From: Erythrobacter sp. 3-20A1M | Lineage (GTDB): Bacteria; Pseudomonadota; Alphaproteobacteria; Sphingomonadales; Sphingomonadaceae | Direction of reading: 5' to 3' | NCBI RefSeq assembly: GCF_018636735.1 | Contig: NZ_CP045200.1 | Span: 2,386,001 to 2,450,000 of the forward strand | Length of the DNA: 64,000 bases | Part shown: in pieces, positions 54,744 to 63,321 of the stretch | Position numbering within the stretch: the first letter of the stretch is position 1 | Layout of the letters: each line of letters begins with the position of its first letter | Translations under genes and position numbers: made by a program | The notes under the pieces: generated by a model | What the model was told of the DNA's origin: nothing | What the model saw: the letters and a program-made list of their open reading frames with translations, nothing else | Database searches by the model: none

Positions 54744-56951
54744 ATGCGTTTCGCGCTGTCCGCAATCGGGTTCGCAATGATTCTCACGCTGCCCGTGGAA
54801 GGGGCCCAGGCCGAGGCGAGCTACGACGCCGAACGGCGTGTATTTCGTCTCGACGGAGGTGACGTAACATACGCCTTCAAAGTGAGTCGGGACGATCTGT
54901 TGCAGAGCGTTTATTGGGGCGAACGGCTCGAGGCGGAAGATCCGATCGACGGCCCCGAAATTGGCGGGCTGTCGGGTTTCGATGTTACTGCCAACGTCGT
55001 TCCGCAGGAATATGCCGGGTGGGGTGGGGGACTCTTCGCCGATCCCGCGCTCAAAGTGGCATGGCCGGACGGCAATCGCGATCTGGTGCTGCATTATCGC
55101 TCGCATAAGATCGAGCGCGATGCAGTCACGGTCGAACTGCAGGATATTCAGCGCCCGCTTACGGTGATCCTTCATTATACGATCGATCCCGATACCGGAG
55201 TGATCGGTCGCTCGGCATCAATCCGCAACGATGGGGACATGAGCGTTCGGATCGATCGCGCCGCCGCTGCCGGATATACGCTTCCAGTCGATGAACGCTA
55301 TCGGCTTCATTATACGACCGGACGATGGGCTGCCGAATGGCAACGGGGCGACGCGCCGGTTTCGGCCGCCGGGACCGTGCTCGAGAGCCGCCGCGGATCG
55401 ACCGGTAGCGAGAACAACCCGTGGTTCATGATAACGGTCGATGGCGAAACAACGGAGCAGTCGGGCCCTGCCTGGATCGGAGCGCTCGCCTGGAGCGGGT
55501 CCTGGCGGATTGGCGTGGCGCGAGACGTCGCTGGGCGTACGCGGATTACAGGTGGCTTCAATCCGTTCGATTTCGCCTACTCGCTTGCGCCGAGGGAAAC
55601 CCTAGAGACCCCGGTTTTCTACGCGGGTTACTCCGATGGGGGGATGGGCGCAGCCTCGCGCGTATTTCATCGCTTCCAACGCCAGTCGATCCTGCCTCGG
55701 CATGAAGGTCGCTTACCGCTCCGCCCGGTCCTCTACAACAGCTGGGAAGCCACCGAATTTGCGGTCGACGAGGCCGGTCAAATGCGCTTGGCCGACCTGG
55801 CGGCGCAAATCGGCGTAGAGCGCTTCGTGATGGACGATGGATGGTTCGGTGAACGCAATAGCGATCATGCCGGGCTGGGCGATTGGCAGGTCAATCCGGA
55901 GAAATTTCCAAATGGACTCAAGCCCCTGATCGATCATGTTCAGGCGCGGGGAATGGAATTCGGATTGTGGGTCGAACCAGAAATGGTCAATCCGGACAGT
56001 GAGCTCTATCGCGCCCATCCTGACTGGGTGATCAACTTCGAAGGCAGGCCGCGCACCGAAGGACGTAATCAGCTCGTTCTAAACCTCGCGAGGCAGGATG
56101 TACGTGATCATCTTCTCGGAGTACTCGACGACCTTTTGTCGAAGAACGACATCCGCTTCCTCAAGTGGGATTATAACCGCAACTGGTCGGAACCCGGTTG
56201 GCCGAGTGTGCCCGTGGATGAGCAGCAGGAGATTTACGTACGCTATGTGCGCAATCTCTATTATATTCTCGACGAGTTGCGGCGACGCCATCCGGGGGTG
56301 GAGATCGAAAGCTGTTCGGGAGGCGGCGGCCGGATCGATCTTGGCATCATGCAGCGAACCGACCAGGTCTGGACGTCGGATAACACCGACCCAGTCGACC
56401 GGCTTCTGATCCAGGACGGATACACTCAGGCCTACGACCCGGGGGTGATGATGGCGTGGGTCACCGACAGTCCGAATTGGGTCAACCGGCGGTCGACCCC
56501 GCTATCCTTTCGCTTTCTATCCGCCATGCAGGGCGGACTTGGAATCGGGAACGATCTGACCGAATGGAAGCAGGAAGACTTCGCTACGGCGAAGCGCTAC
56601 GTCGCCGCTTATAAGCGGATCCGCGCGACGGTGCAGCGAGGAGATCTCTACCGGATCGACCGGCCTGAAGAAGGCGACGTAAGGTCGACCACACTTTATG
56701 TGGCGCCAGATCGAAGTCAGGCCGCACTCTTCGCCCTCGTCCAGGGAACTCACCGGCTTGATCCGCGCCGCTCCATCTATCTTCAAGGCCTGGATGAAGA
56801 TGCCCGATATACAGTGGAGCGCATGGATGGCGAACCTATGGCATCTGCGACACCAACGGAGGCGAGCGGTGCCTACTGGATGCATCACGGAATCGATGTC
56901 CCGCTCCGCGGGGATTTTCAGGGAGTCGGCTTGATCTTTACCCGTCAATAA
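54744..56951 (+). CDS. Alpha-galactosidase, GH36 family
   Basis: A 735-residue glycoside hydrolase with a Sec signal peptide (MRFALSAIGFAMILTLPVEG, cleavage near AQAEA), so probably periplasmic. The N-terminal beta-sandwich is followed by the TIM barrel with GH36 signatures: FVMDDGWFGERNSDHAGLGDW, GLWVEPEMVNPDS, the nucleophile Asp in LKWDYNR (about residue 483) and the acid/base Asp in WTSDNTDP (about 550), with CSGGGGRIDLG between them. It releases galactose from melibiose/raffinose-type alpha-galactosides. The ATG at 54744 follows GAGGGAGGG. Divergent from the TonB receptor. Confidence 0.94.
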   Translation: MRFALSAIGFAMILTLPVEGAQAEASYDAERRVFRLDGGDVTYAFKVSRDDLLQSVYWGERLEAEDPIDGPEIGGLSGFDVTANVVPQEYAGWGGGLFADPALKVAWPDGNRDLVLHYRSHKIERDAVTVELQDIQRPLTVILHYTIDPDTGVIGRSASIRNDGDMSVRIDRAAAAGYTLPVDERYRLHYTTGRWAAEWQRGDAPVSAAGTVLESRRGSTGSENNPWFMITVDGETTEQSGPAWIGALAWSGSWRIGVARDVAGRTRITGGFNPFDFAYSLAPRETLETPVFYAGYSDGGMGAASRVFHRFQRQSILPRHEGRLPLRPVLYNSWEATEFAVDEAGQMRLADLAAQIGVERFVMDDGWFGERNSDHAGLGDWQVNPEKFPNGLKPLIDHVQARGMEFGLWVEPEMVNPDSELYRAHPDWVINFEGRPRTEGRNQLVLNLARQDVRDHLLGVLDDLLSKNDIRFLKWDYNRNWSEPGWPSVPVDEQQEIYVRYVRNLYYILDELRRRHPGVEIESCSGGGGRIDLGIMQRTDQVWTSDNTDPVDRLLIQDGYTQAYDPGVMMAWVTDSPNWVNRRSTPLSFRFLSAMQGGLGIGNDLTEWKQEDFATAKRYVAAYKRIRATVQRGDLYRIDRPEEGDVRSTTLYVAPDRSQAALFALVQGTHRLDPRRSIYLQGLDEDARYTVERMDGEPMASATPTEASGAYWMHHGIDVPLRGDFQGVGLIFTRQ

Positions 56952-57255
56952 TCGGAACCGGATTTTTCTAATCGTCGACGACTGAGGAGCAAAGTCGCAG
57001 GCGCGCATTGGGTTACCGTTTCCGATGTTTCGGGGTTCTCATCCAATGCGGGGCGAACGCTGCATGGGAAGGGGCAAATCGTATACCTACGCCGCCGACA
57101 TGCTGCATCCGGACCGGCGGTCACCCAAAAGGCCGAAGCATACTCCTGGCTTTGCCTCGGTGAGGCGCCGCGATCGATTGATCCTGACCGAAAAGGGTTG
57201 CCTGCCCTTGCGCCGCTTTCGTATGGCGGGACCCCGCCCTTAAGGTTCGAGACCC
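56952..57255. other. 304-bp gap without a recognisable gene
   Basis: A frame of 72 codons (57025-57243) is composed of Arg/Pro/Gly-rich sequence with no similarity I can name and no ribosome site, and I reject it. The gap is likely to contain the promoter of the kinase-CheR-CheB operon, but I see no clear consensus. Confidence 0.5.
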
Positions 57256-60200
57256 TTGCCAGAAACTTTCTTGAAGCGGGAAATCCGCGATGCATCGACC
57301 GGATGGTCCGTCGTCGGCCTCCTGTTAGGAATCGGCTTCTTCGTCATCAGCGCGATCGCCTCGTATTCCAACGTGCTCGACATGCGGGATAACGAGACGC
57401 GGATCCGCAACACGCACGAGGTTCTGACGACGCTAGACGACCTCATGATCGCCATGCTCGACATAGAAACCGGCCAGCGCGGTTATGTTCTGACCGGGCA
57501 CGATCAGTACCTCGAACCCTACCACGCAGGGGTTGCCGCTGCGCGGGAGGAGTTGTCCGCACTCGCGGCTCTCACACGAAACAGCGCCGTCCAACGCGAT
57601 AATCTCGACAGGCTTCGAAACACCGTCGCCACCAAGTTCCGCTTTTCCGAACTTGCCATCCGGACGCGTCGCGAAGGCGGTATCGAGGCGGCGATCGCGC
57701 TGACCGACAGCGACCGTGGCAAAATCGCCATGGATGCCATCCGTCAGCAAATGGCGCAGATGACCCGCGAGGAAACGGGCGAACGAGAACAACGGATTGC
57801 TGAACTCGCCGCTGCCTCGCGCGCCGCGATTCTCAGCGCCGTCATTACCAGCCTGATCGGGATCGGGTTGGTAATCGCGATCTTCATCCTCGTTTTGCGA
57901 AACAACCGCACTCGCGAGCGGCAGGGCTGGCTCCAGACCGCGCGGGTCGATCTGAGCGAGGCGATGCGGGGCGAGAAAACCGTATCGCAATTGGGCGAGG
58001 CAGTGCTGTCTTTCCTCGCCGAACGAACCGGCGCGCAGGCCGGTGCGCTGTTCAAGGGCGAGGGCGGCCACTTCAACCGCGTCGCGATGCTCGGCGTTCC
58101 CGACAGCGCTGCGGTGCCGGAGGCGTTCGCGCTCAACGAAGGGCTGCTTGGCAAGGTCGCGGCGGACTCGCAGGCGACCGTCGTGTCGGACATTCCGGAC
58201 GGATATCTCAAGATCGGCTCCGCGCTGGGCAGCGCCACGCCGCGCCATCTCGTGGTGGCACCGGCCTTCAACGAAGGATCGGTGAATGCCGTGGTCGAAC
58301 TCGGCTATTTCGACGATGTGGACGATCGCGTGCGCGAACTGCTCGATGCGGTGGCCGGATCGGTCGGCGTTGCGCTGCGCTCGGCGCGTTTCCGCGAGCG
58401 GCTGCAGGATGCGCTTGAAGAAACACAGCGGCAGGCCGGGGAACTCCAAGCCCAGAGCGAGGAACTCCGGGTCTCGAACGAGGAACTGGAGGAACAGGGC
58501 AACGCGCTCAAAGAATCGCAGGCCCGGCTGGAACTTCAGCAGGTGGAGCTGGAACAGACCAACACCCAGTTGGAGGAGCAGGCGCAGACGCTGGAAGGGC
58601 AACGCGACGAACTGGCTCGCGCGGCGGCGTCGCTGCAGCTGAAGGCGCGCGAACTGGAACAGGCCAGCCAGTACAAGTCGGACTTCCTCGCCAATATGAG
58701 CCACGAATTGCGCACGCCGCTCAATTCGCTGCTGATCCTGTCCAAGCTGCTGGGCGACAATGCCGATGGGAACCTGACCGCCGATCAGGTCAAGTTCGCG
58801 CGGACCATCGAGTCCTCGGGCAACGACCTGCTGACCCTCATCAACGACATCCTCGACCTGTCGAAGATCGAAGCGGGTCACGTCGAGATCGAGGCCGCCC
58901 CGATGGCGACCGAGCGGCTGGCCGCGGACCTGCGCAAGGTATTCGAGCCGCTGGCGCAGCAGCGCGGCCTGCAGTTCGAGATCGCGCTCCAACCCGATGC
59001 GCCGCGATCGATCGAAACCGACCGCATGCGGCTGGAACAGGTGCTGAAGAACCTGTTGGCGAATGCGATCAAGTTCACGGAGCAGGGCAGCGTGACACTG
59101 TCCATCTCCGCAGGGAAAGCGGGAACGGTCGATTTCGCGGTGGTGGACACCGGCATCGGCATCGCCCCGGCACAGCGCGAGGCCATCTTCGATGCGTTTC
59201 GCCAGGCCGACGGCACCATCAGCCGCAAGTTCGGCGGCACCGGGCTCGGCCTCTCGATCTCGCGCGAGCTGGTGCGTCTGCTGGGCGGCAGCATCCGGCT
59301 GGAGAGCGAGGAAGGGAAGGGGAGCACCTTCGTCGTAACGCTGCCGGCGGTGTACGACCCCGCCACGGTCGCACCGCGCCAGGTTCCGGTGGCTGTCTCG
59401 GAAAACAATGTTCCGTCGCCCGCGCCAACCGCATCGCCATCGTCCACTTCTGCACCACCGGCCCCCGCTTCGGGGAGTTCCGCGCCGATCGACGACGACC
59501 GGGAGGCCCTGTCCGAAGGCAAGCGCCTGCTGCTCGTCATCGAAGACGACCGGACGTTCGCGGGCATAGTGTGCGATCTTTCGCGCGAGATGGGGTTCCA
59601 GTGCATCGTCGCGGGCACGGCGCAGGAGGCGATCGATCTGGCCCGCGAATACCGGCCGAGCGCGATCGTGCTCGACATCGGCCTGCCGGACCAGTCCGGC
59701 CTGACCGTGCTCGACCGGCTGAAGCACGAAGACGGCACGCGGCATATCCCCATCCATGTCATTTCCGGATCGGACCAGGCGCAGACCGCACTGGCGCTCG
59801 GCGCGATCGGTTTCCTGGAAAAGCCCGCGCCGCGCGAACAGCTGGCCGAAGTGCTCGCATCGCTGCAGAACAAGCTGGCGACACGCGTGCGGCGCGTATT
59901 GATCGTGGAGGACGACGAGGTCCAGCGCGAGGCGGTGGGCCGACTGCTGGGAACGCAGGACGTCGAAACCGTCGGCGTCGGAACCGCTACCGAGTGCCTG
60001 GAGGAACTGCGCGACGGGCAGTACGACTGCATGGTGCTCGACCTCGCGCTACCCGATGCCTCCGGCTTTTCTCTGCTGGAGACGCTGAGCGAGGAGGGCG
60101 AGGGACCGCTTCCGCCGGTCATCGTCTATACCGGTCGGGACCTGTCGGCCGACGAAGAGCAGCGCCTGCGCCGCTATTCCAGCTCCATCATCATCAAGGG

Positions 60201-60708
60201 TGCCAAATCGCCCGAGCGGCTGCTGGACGAGGTTTCCCTGTTCCTGCACCAGGTCGTATCCGATCTGCCGCCGGAGCAGCGGCAGATGATCGAGAAGGCG
60301 CGCCACCGCGATGCGGCCCTGGAGGGGCGTCGGATCCTGATCGTGGAAGACGATGTGCGCAACGTCTATTCTCTCACCAGCGTGCTGGAGCCGCGCGGGG
60401 CGCTGACACGGATCGCGCGCAACGGGCAGGAGGCGCTCGATGCGCTGGAAGAGGCGGCCGGCGATCCCGACAAGGCGATCGACCTCGTCCTGATGGATGT
60501 GATGATGCCCGTGATGGACGGATTGACCGCCGCGCGCGCGATCCGCGCCGACAGTCGCTGGAAGAAACTGCCGATCGTCATGCTGACGGCCAAGGCGATG
60601 CCGGACGATCAGCGCAAGTGCATCGATGCAGGTGCGAACGATTACATGGCGAAGCCGATCAACGTCGACAGGCTGCTGTCGCTGGTCAGAGTATGGATGC
60701 CGCGGTGA
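57256..60708 (+). CDS. Hybrid sensor kinase: CHASE3, GAF, HisKA, HATPase, three receivers
   Basis: A 1150-residue hybrid kinase. TM1 (VVGLLLGIGFFVISAIAS, 18-35), periplasmic CHASE3 (about 40-185, LDIETGQRGYVLTGHDQYLEPYH), TM2 (about 190-212), GAF-like domain (about 240-375), long coiled coil (380-475), HisKA with His in NMSHELRTPLNSL (about 483), HATPase (NAIKFTEQG, GTGLGLSISRELV). Then three receivers with Asp near 806 (LDIGLPDQSG), 927 (LDLALPDASG) and 1080 (LMDVMMPVMDG). A TTG start is forced: TAA lies 15 bases upstream and the next Met falls inside CHASE3. It is coupled to cheR. Confidence 0.93.
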   Translation: MPETFLKREIRDASTGWSVVGLLLGIGFFVISAIASYSNVLDMRDNETRIRNTHEVLTTLDDLMIAMLDIETGQRGYVLTGHDQYLEPYHAGVAAAREELSALAALTRNSAVQRDNLDRLRNTVATKFRFSELAIRTRREGGIEAAIALTDSDRGKIAMDAIRQQMAQMTREETGEREQRIAELAAASRAAILSAVITSLIGIGLVIAIFILVLRNNRTRERQGWLQTARVDLSEAMRGEKTVSQLGEAVLSFLAERTGAQAGALFKGEGGHFNRVAMLGVPDSAAVPEAFALNEGLLGKVAADSQATVVSDIPDGYLKIGSALGSATPRHLVVAPAFNEGSVNAVVELGYFDDVDDRVRELLDAVAGSVGVALRSARFRERLQDALEETQRQAGELQAQSEELRVSNEELEEQGNALKESQARLELQQVELEQTNTQLEEQAQTLEGQRDELARAAASLQLKARELEQASQYKSDFLANMSHELRTPLNSLLILSKLLGDNADGNLTADQVKFARTIESSGNDLLTLINDILDLSKIEAGHVEIEAAPMATERLAADLRKVFEPLAQQRGLQFEIALQPDAPRSIETDRMRLEQVLKNLLANAIKFTEQGSVTLSISAGKAGTVDFAVVDTGIGIAPAQREAIFDAFRQADGTISRKFGGTGLGLSISRELVRLLGGSIRLESEEGKGSTFVVTLPAVYDPATVAPRQVPVAVSENNVPSPAPTASPSSTSAPPAPASGSSAPIDDDREALSEGKRLLLVIEDDRTFAGIVCDLSREMGFQCIVAGTAQEAIDLAREYRPSAIVLDIGLPDQSGLTVLDRLKHEDGTRHIPIHVISGSDQAQTALALGAIGFLEKPAPREQLAEVLASLQNKLATRVRRVLIVEDDEVQREAVGRLLGTQDVETVGVGTATECLEELRDGQYDCMVLDLALPDASGFSLLETLSEEGEGPLPPVIVYTGRDLSADEEQRLRRYSSSIIIKGAKSPERLLDEVSLFLHQVVSDLPPEQRQMIEKARHRDAALEGRRILIVEDDVRNVYSLTSVLEPRGALTRIARNGQEALDALEEAAGDPDKAIDLVLMDVMMPVMDGLTAARAIRADSRWKKLPIVMLTAKAMPDDQRKCIDAGANDYMAKPINVDRLLSLVRVWMPR

Positions 60709-61532
60709 CAGGCGAGAGCATCGAGGACATCGAGATCCAGCTGCTGCTCGATGCGGTCTATCGCCACTACCACTACGACTTCCGGCACTACGCCCGGGCA
60801 TCGATCAAGCGGCGGCTGCTACAGGCGCGTAGCCAGTGGGGCTACGACAGCATCTCCGACATCCAGTCGGCGGTCCTGCACGATGAGACCATTCTGCCGA
60901 AGCTGCTGAATTTCCTTACCGTGCAGGTCAGCGAGATGTTCCGCGATCCCTCCTATTTCAGGGCGCTGCGCGAAAAGGTGGTGCCGCATCTGCGCACCTA
61001 TCCTTCGCTGAAGGTATGGATCGCCGGGTGCAGCCACGGCGAGGAGCTTTATTCGCTGGCGATCCTGTTCGCGGAAGAGGGATTGGCGGATCGCACCATC
61101 TTCTACGCCACCGACATAAATCCGGTGGCACTGCGTGCTGCGCAGGCCGGGGTCTATCCGCTCGACCGAATCCGCCTGTTTACGGAGAACCATCGCCTGG
61201 CGGGTGGGCACTCCTCCCTCTCCGACCATTACACCGCTGACTACGACAGGGCCGTCTTCGACAAGTCGTTGCGGGAGAGGGCGGTGTTTTCCGACCATAG
61301 CCTGGTAACGGACGCGGCGTTCGGCGAGATGCACCTGATTTCCTGCCGCAATGTTCTCATCTATTTCGACCGCGAACTGCAGGACCGGGTCGTCGGCCTT
61401 TTCGGTGAATCGCTCGCTCGCGGTGGCTTTCTGGGTCTCGGATCGAAGGAGAGCCTGCGCTTTTCCACCCATTCCGATATGTTTTCCGAATTCGTGCGGA
61501 CGGAGAAAATATACCGGAGGAACGCGCGATGA
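60693..61532 (+). CDS. CheR-type SAM-dependent methyltransferase
   Basis: A 279-residue CheR-like protein-glutamate methyltransferase. The N-terminal helical domain (RHYHYDFRHYARASIKRRL) is followed by the AdoMet fold: WIAGCSHGEELYSLAILFAEE (usually CSTGEE), FYATDINPVALRAAQAG and HLISCRNVLIYFDRELQ. It starts inside the kinase gene at 60693, or with the GTG at 60705 giving a GTGA overlap; I cannot choose. No chemotaxis receptors are near, so it probably works with the adjacent CheB and kinases in a non-chemotactic signalling unit. Confidence 0.9.
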   Translation: MDAAVTGESIEDIEIQLLLDAVYRHYHYDFRHYARASIKRRLLQARSQWGYDSISDIQSAVLHDETILPKLLNFLTVQVSEMFRDPSYFRALREKVVPHLRTYPSLKVWIAGCSHGEELYSLAILFAEEGLADRTIFYATDINPVALRAAQAGVYPLDRIRLFTENHRLAGGHSSLSDHYTADYDRAVFDKSLRERAVFSDHSLVTDAAFGEMHLISCRNVLIYFDRELQDRVVGLFGESLARGGFLGLGSKESLRFSTHSDMFSEFVRTEKIYRRNAR

Positions 61533-62095
61533 GCCTGGAGGCCGTGGTCATCGGCGCGTCCGCAGGGGGCGTTCAGGCGTTGTCGCAAGTGCTGCCTGCA
61601 TTGCCGAAGGACTTTCCCGCCCCCGTTCTCGTCGTCGTCCATATTCCGCCACGGCGTGAAAATGCACTGGTCGATCTGTTTGCAGGAAAGTGCCGGCTCC
61701 GGGTAAAGGAAGCGGAGGACAAGGAGCCGCTCGCGCCCGGCACGATCTATTTCGCGCCGCCGGATTATCACCTGCTCGTCGAAACCGACGGGACCATCGC
61801 CCTTTCGTCCGATGAACCGGTCAACCATTCGCGCCCGGCGATCGACGTGCTGTTCGAAAGCGCGGCCGATGCCTTCGGGGCGGGGCTGGCCGGGATAGTC
61901 ATGACAGGAGCGAACAGCGATGGCGCCCAAGGTCTGCGGGCGGTATGCGCGGCAGCCGGTCTCGGCATCGTTCAGGACCCGGAAACGGCGGAAGTTGCGA
62001 CTATGCCGATGGCTGCCCGTGCCGCGTGCCCAGGCTCGCGAACGATGCTCCTTGAGGACATGGGACCTGTTCTGGAGGCGATGATCGCGCGATGA
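61529..62095 (+). CDS. CheB-type methylesterase domain protein, no receiver
   Basis: A 188-residue stand-alone CheB esterase domain: catalytic Ser in VVIGASAGGVQAL (residues 5-17), His in VVVHIPPRRENAL, and Asp in GIVMTGANSDGAQGL, followed by QDPETAEVATMPMAA. The receiver that normally precedes it is absent, so control by phosphorylation would have to come from partner proteins. It overlaps cheR and the next kinase by ATGA at both ends. Confidence 0.92.
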   Translation: MSLEAVVIGASAGGVQALSQVLPALPKDFPAPVLVVVHIPPRRENALVDLFAGKCRLRVKEAEDKEPLAPGTIYFAPPDYHLLVETDGTIALSSDEPVNHSRPAIDVLFESAADAFGAGLAGIVMTGANSDGAQGLRAVCAAAGLGIVQDPETAEVATMPMAARAACPGSRTMLLEDMGPVLEAMIAR

Positions 62096-63222
62096 CCGAT
62101 CCTGTCAAATTCCTGCTTGTCGACGATCTGGAGGAAAACCTCCTCGCGCTCGACGCCTTGCTCGCGCGCGACGGGCTCGAACTGCACAAGGCCCGCAGCG
62201 GTGAAGATGCGCTCGAACTGATGCTGGCGAACGAATATGCGCTGGCGCTGCTCGACGTGCAGATGCCGGGCATGGACGGGTTCGAGCTGGCGGAATTCAT
62301 GCGCGCGAACGAAAGGTCCCGGCATATCCCGATCATCTTCCTGACGGCGGGTAGCGGGGATGCCACGCGTCGCTTCCGCGGGTACGAGGCGGGAGCGGTC
62401 GATTTCATCCAAAAGCCGATCGAAGCCGACATCCTGCGTTCGAAATCGAGGGTGTTCTACGACCTGTTCGTCCAGCGGCGGCAAATCACGGCCCAGCGCG
62501 ACGAACTGGAGGGGCTTACCGCAGCACTGCAGGCGGCCGATCACCAAAAGAACCGCTTCCTGGCGGTGCTCGCCCACGAACTGCGCAACCCCTTGGCGGT
62601 CCTCACGGCCGGGCTCAACATCCTCGAACGGAAGTCCGACGGCGCTGCTACGGATACCGTGCGGAAATCGATGCGGCAGAACCTCAGTCACATGATCCGG
62701 CTCGTCGACGACCTTCTCGATATCAATCGTATCGAACGCGGCAAAATTTCGTTGCGGCGGGAAAAGGTGCTGGTGAGCGAAATCATGCCGGCGGCGCTGG
62801 AGGTTGCGGGGCCGGCGATCGAGGCGGGACATCACGCGCTCGACGTGGTGCTACCCACGGACCCGATCGAGCTGGACGTCGATCCAGCTCGGTTCATCCA
62901 GATCGTCGGGAACGTCGTCGGCAACGCGGCGAGGTACACACCGAAAGGCGGGCGGATCGAGGTCACGGTCACCGGTAACGCGACTAGCGTGAGCATAGCC
63001 ATATCCGACAATGGGGTTGGCATCCCGGCCGATCAGCAGTCGCGGATCTTCGACATGTTCGAGCAATCGGATGCAGGAATGGGCATCGGGGGCGACGGAC
63101 TTGGGATCGGGCTGGCCCTGGTCAAGCAGCTCGTCGAACTGCATGATGGCACGATCCAACTGCTGAGAAGTGCCCCGGGTGCGGGAAGTACCTTCGAAAT
63201 ACGCCTGCCCATTGCGCGCTGA
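62092..63222 (+). CDS. REC-HisKA-HATPase histidine kinase
   Basis: A 376-residue cytoplasmic kinase with an N-terminal receiver (KFLLVDDLEENLLALDALL, Asp in ALLDVQMPGMDGFEL, Lys in FIQKPIEADIL), a HisKA helix with His in FLAVLAHELRNPLAVLT (about residue 161) and an HATPase domain (NVVGNAARYTPKGGRIE, DNGVGIP, GLGIGLALVKQLVELH). No transmembrane segment. It is the last gene of the signalling operon (62092 is in an ATGA overlap) and probably receives or passes phosphate from the hybrid kinase. Confidence 0.9.
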   Translation: MTDPVKFLLVDDLEENLLALDALLARDGLELHKARSGEDALELMLANEYALALLDVQMPGMDGFELAEFMRANERSRHIPIIFLTAGSGDATRRFRGYEAGAVDFIQKPIEADILRSKSRVFYDLFVQRRQITAQRDELEGLTAALQAADHQKNRFLAVLAHELRNPLAVLTAGLNILERKSDGAATDTVRKSMRQNLSHMIRLVDDLLDINRIERGKISLRREKVLVSEIMPAALEVAGPAIEAGHHALDVVLPTDPIELDVDPARFIQIVGNVVGNAARYTPKGGRIEVTVTGNATSVSIAISDNGVGIPADQQSRIFDMFEQSDAGMGIGGDGLGIGLALVKQLVELHDGTIQLLRSAPGAGSTFEIRLPIAR

Positions 63223-63321
63223 TACACCGGGAAATCTACTCTTGGGGAGAGAGATTTTCAAACGCAAACGAAGCGGTGGGTTCTAGTTCGGCCCACTCAT
63301 CAACGTTCGTATTGTCACCGC

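Noticed and set aside
57025-57243. 72-codon frame before the hybrid kinase
   Set aside because: Arg/Pro/Gly-rich composition, no ribosome site and no recognisable similarity; treated as non-coding.
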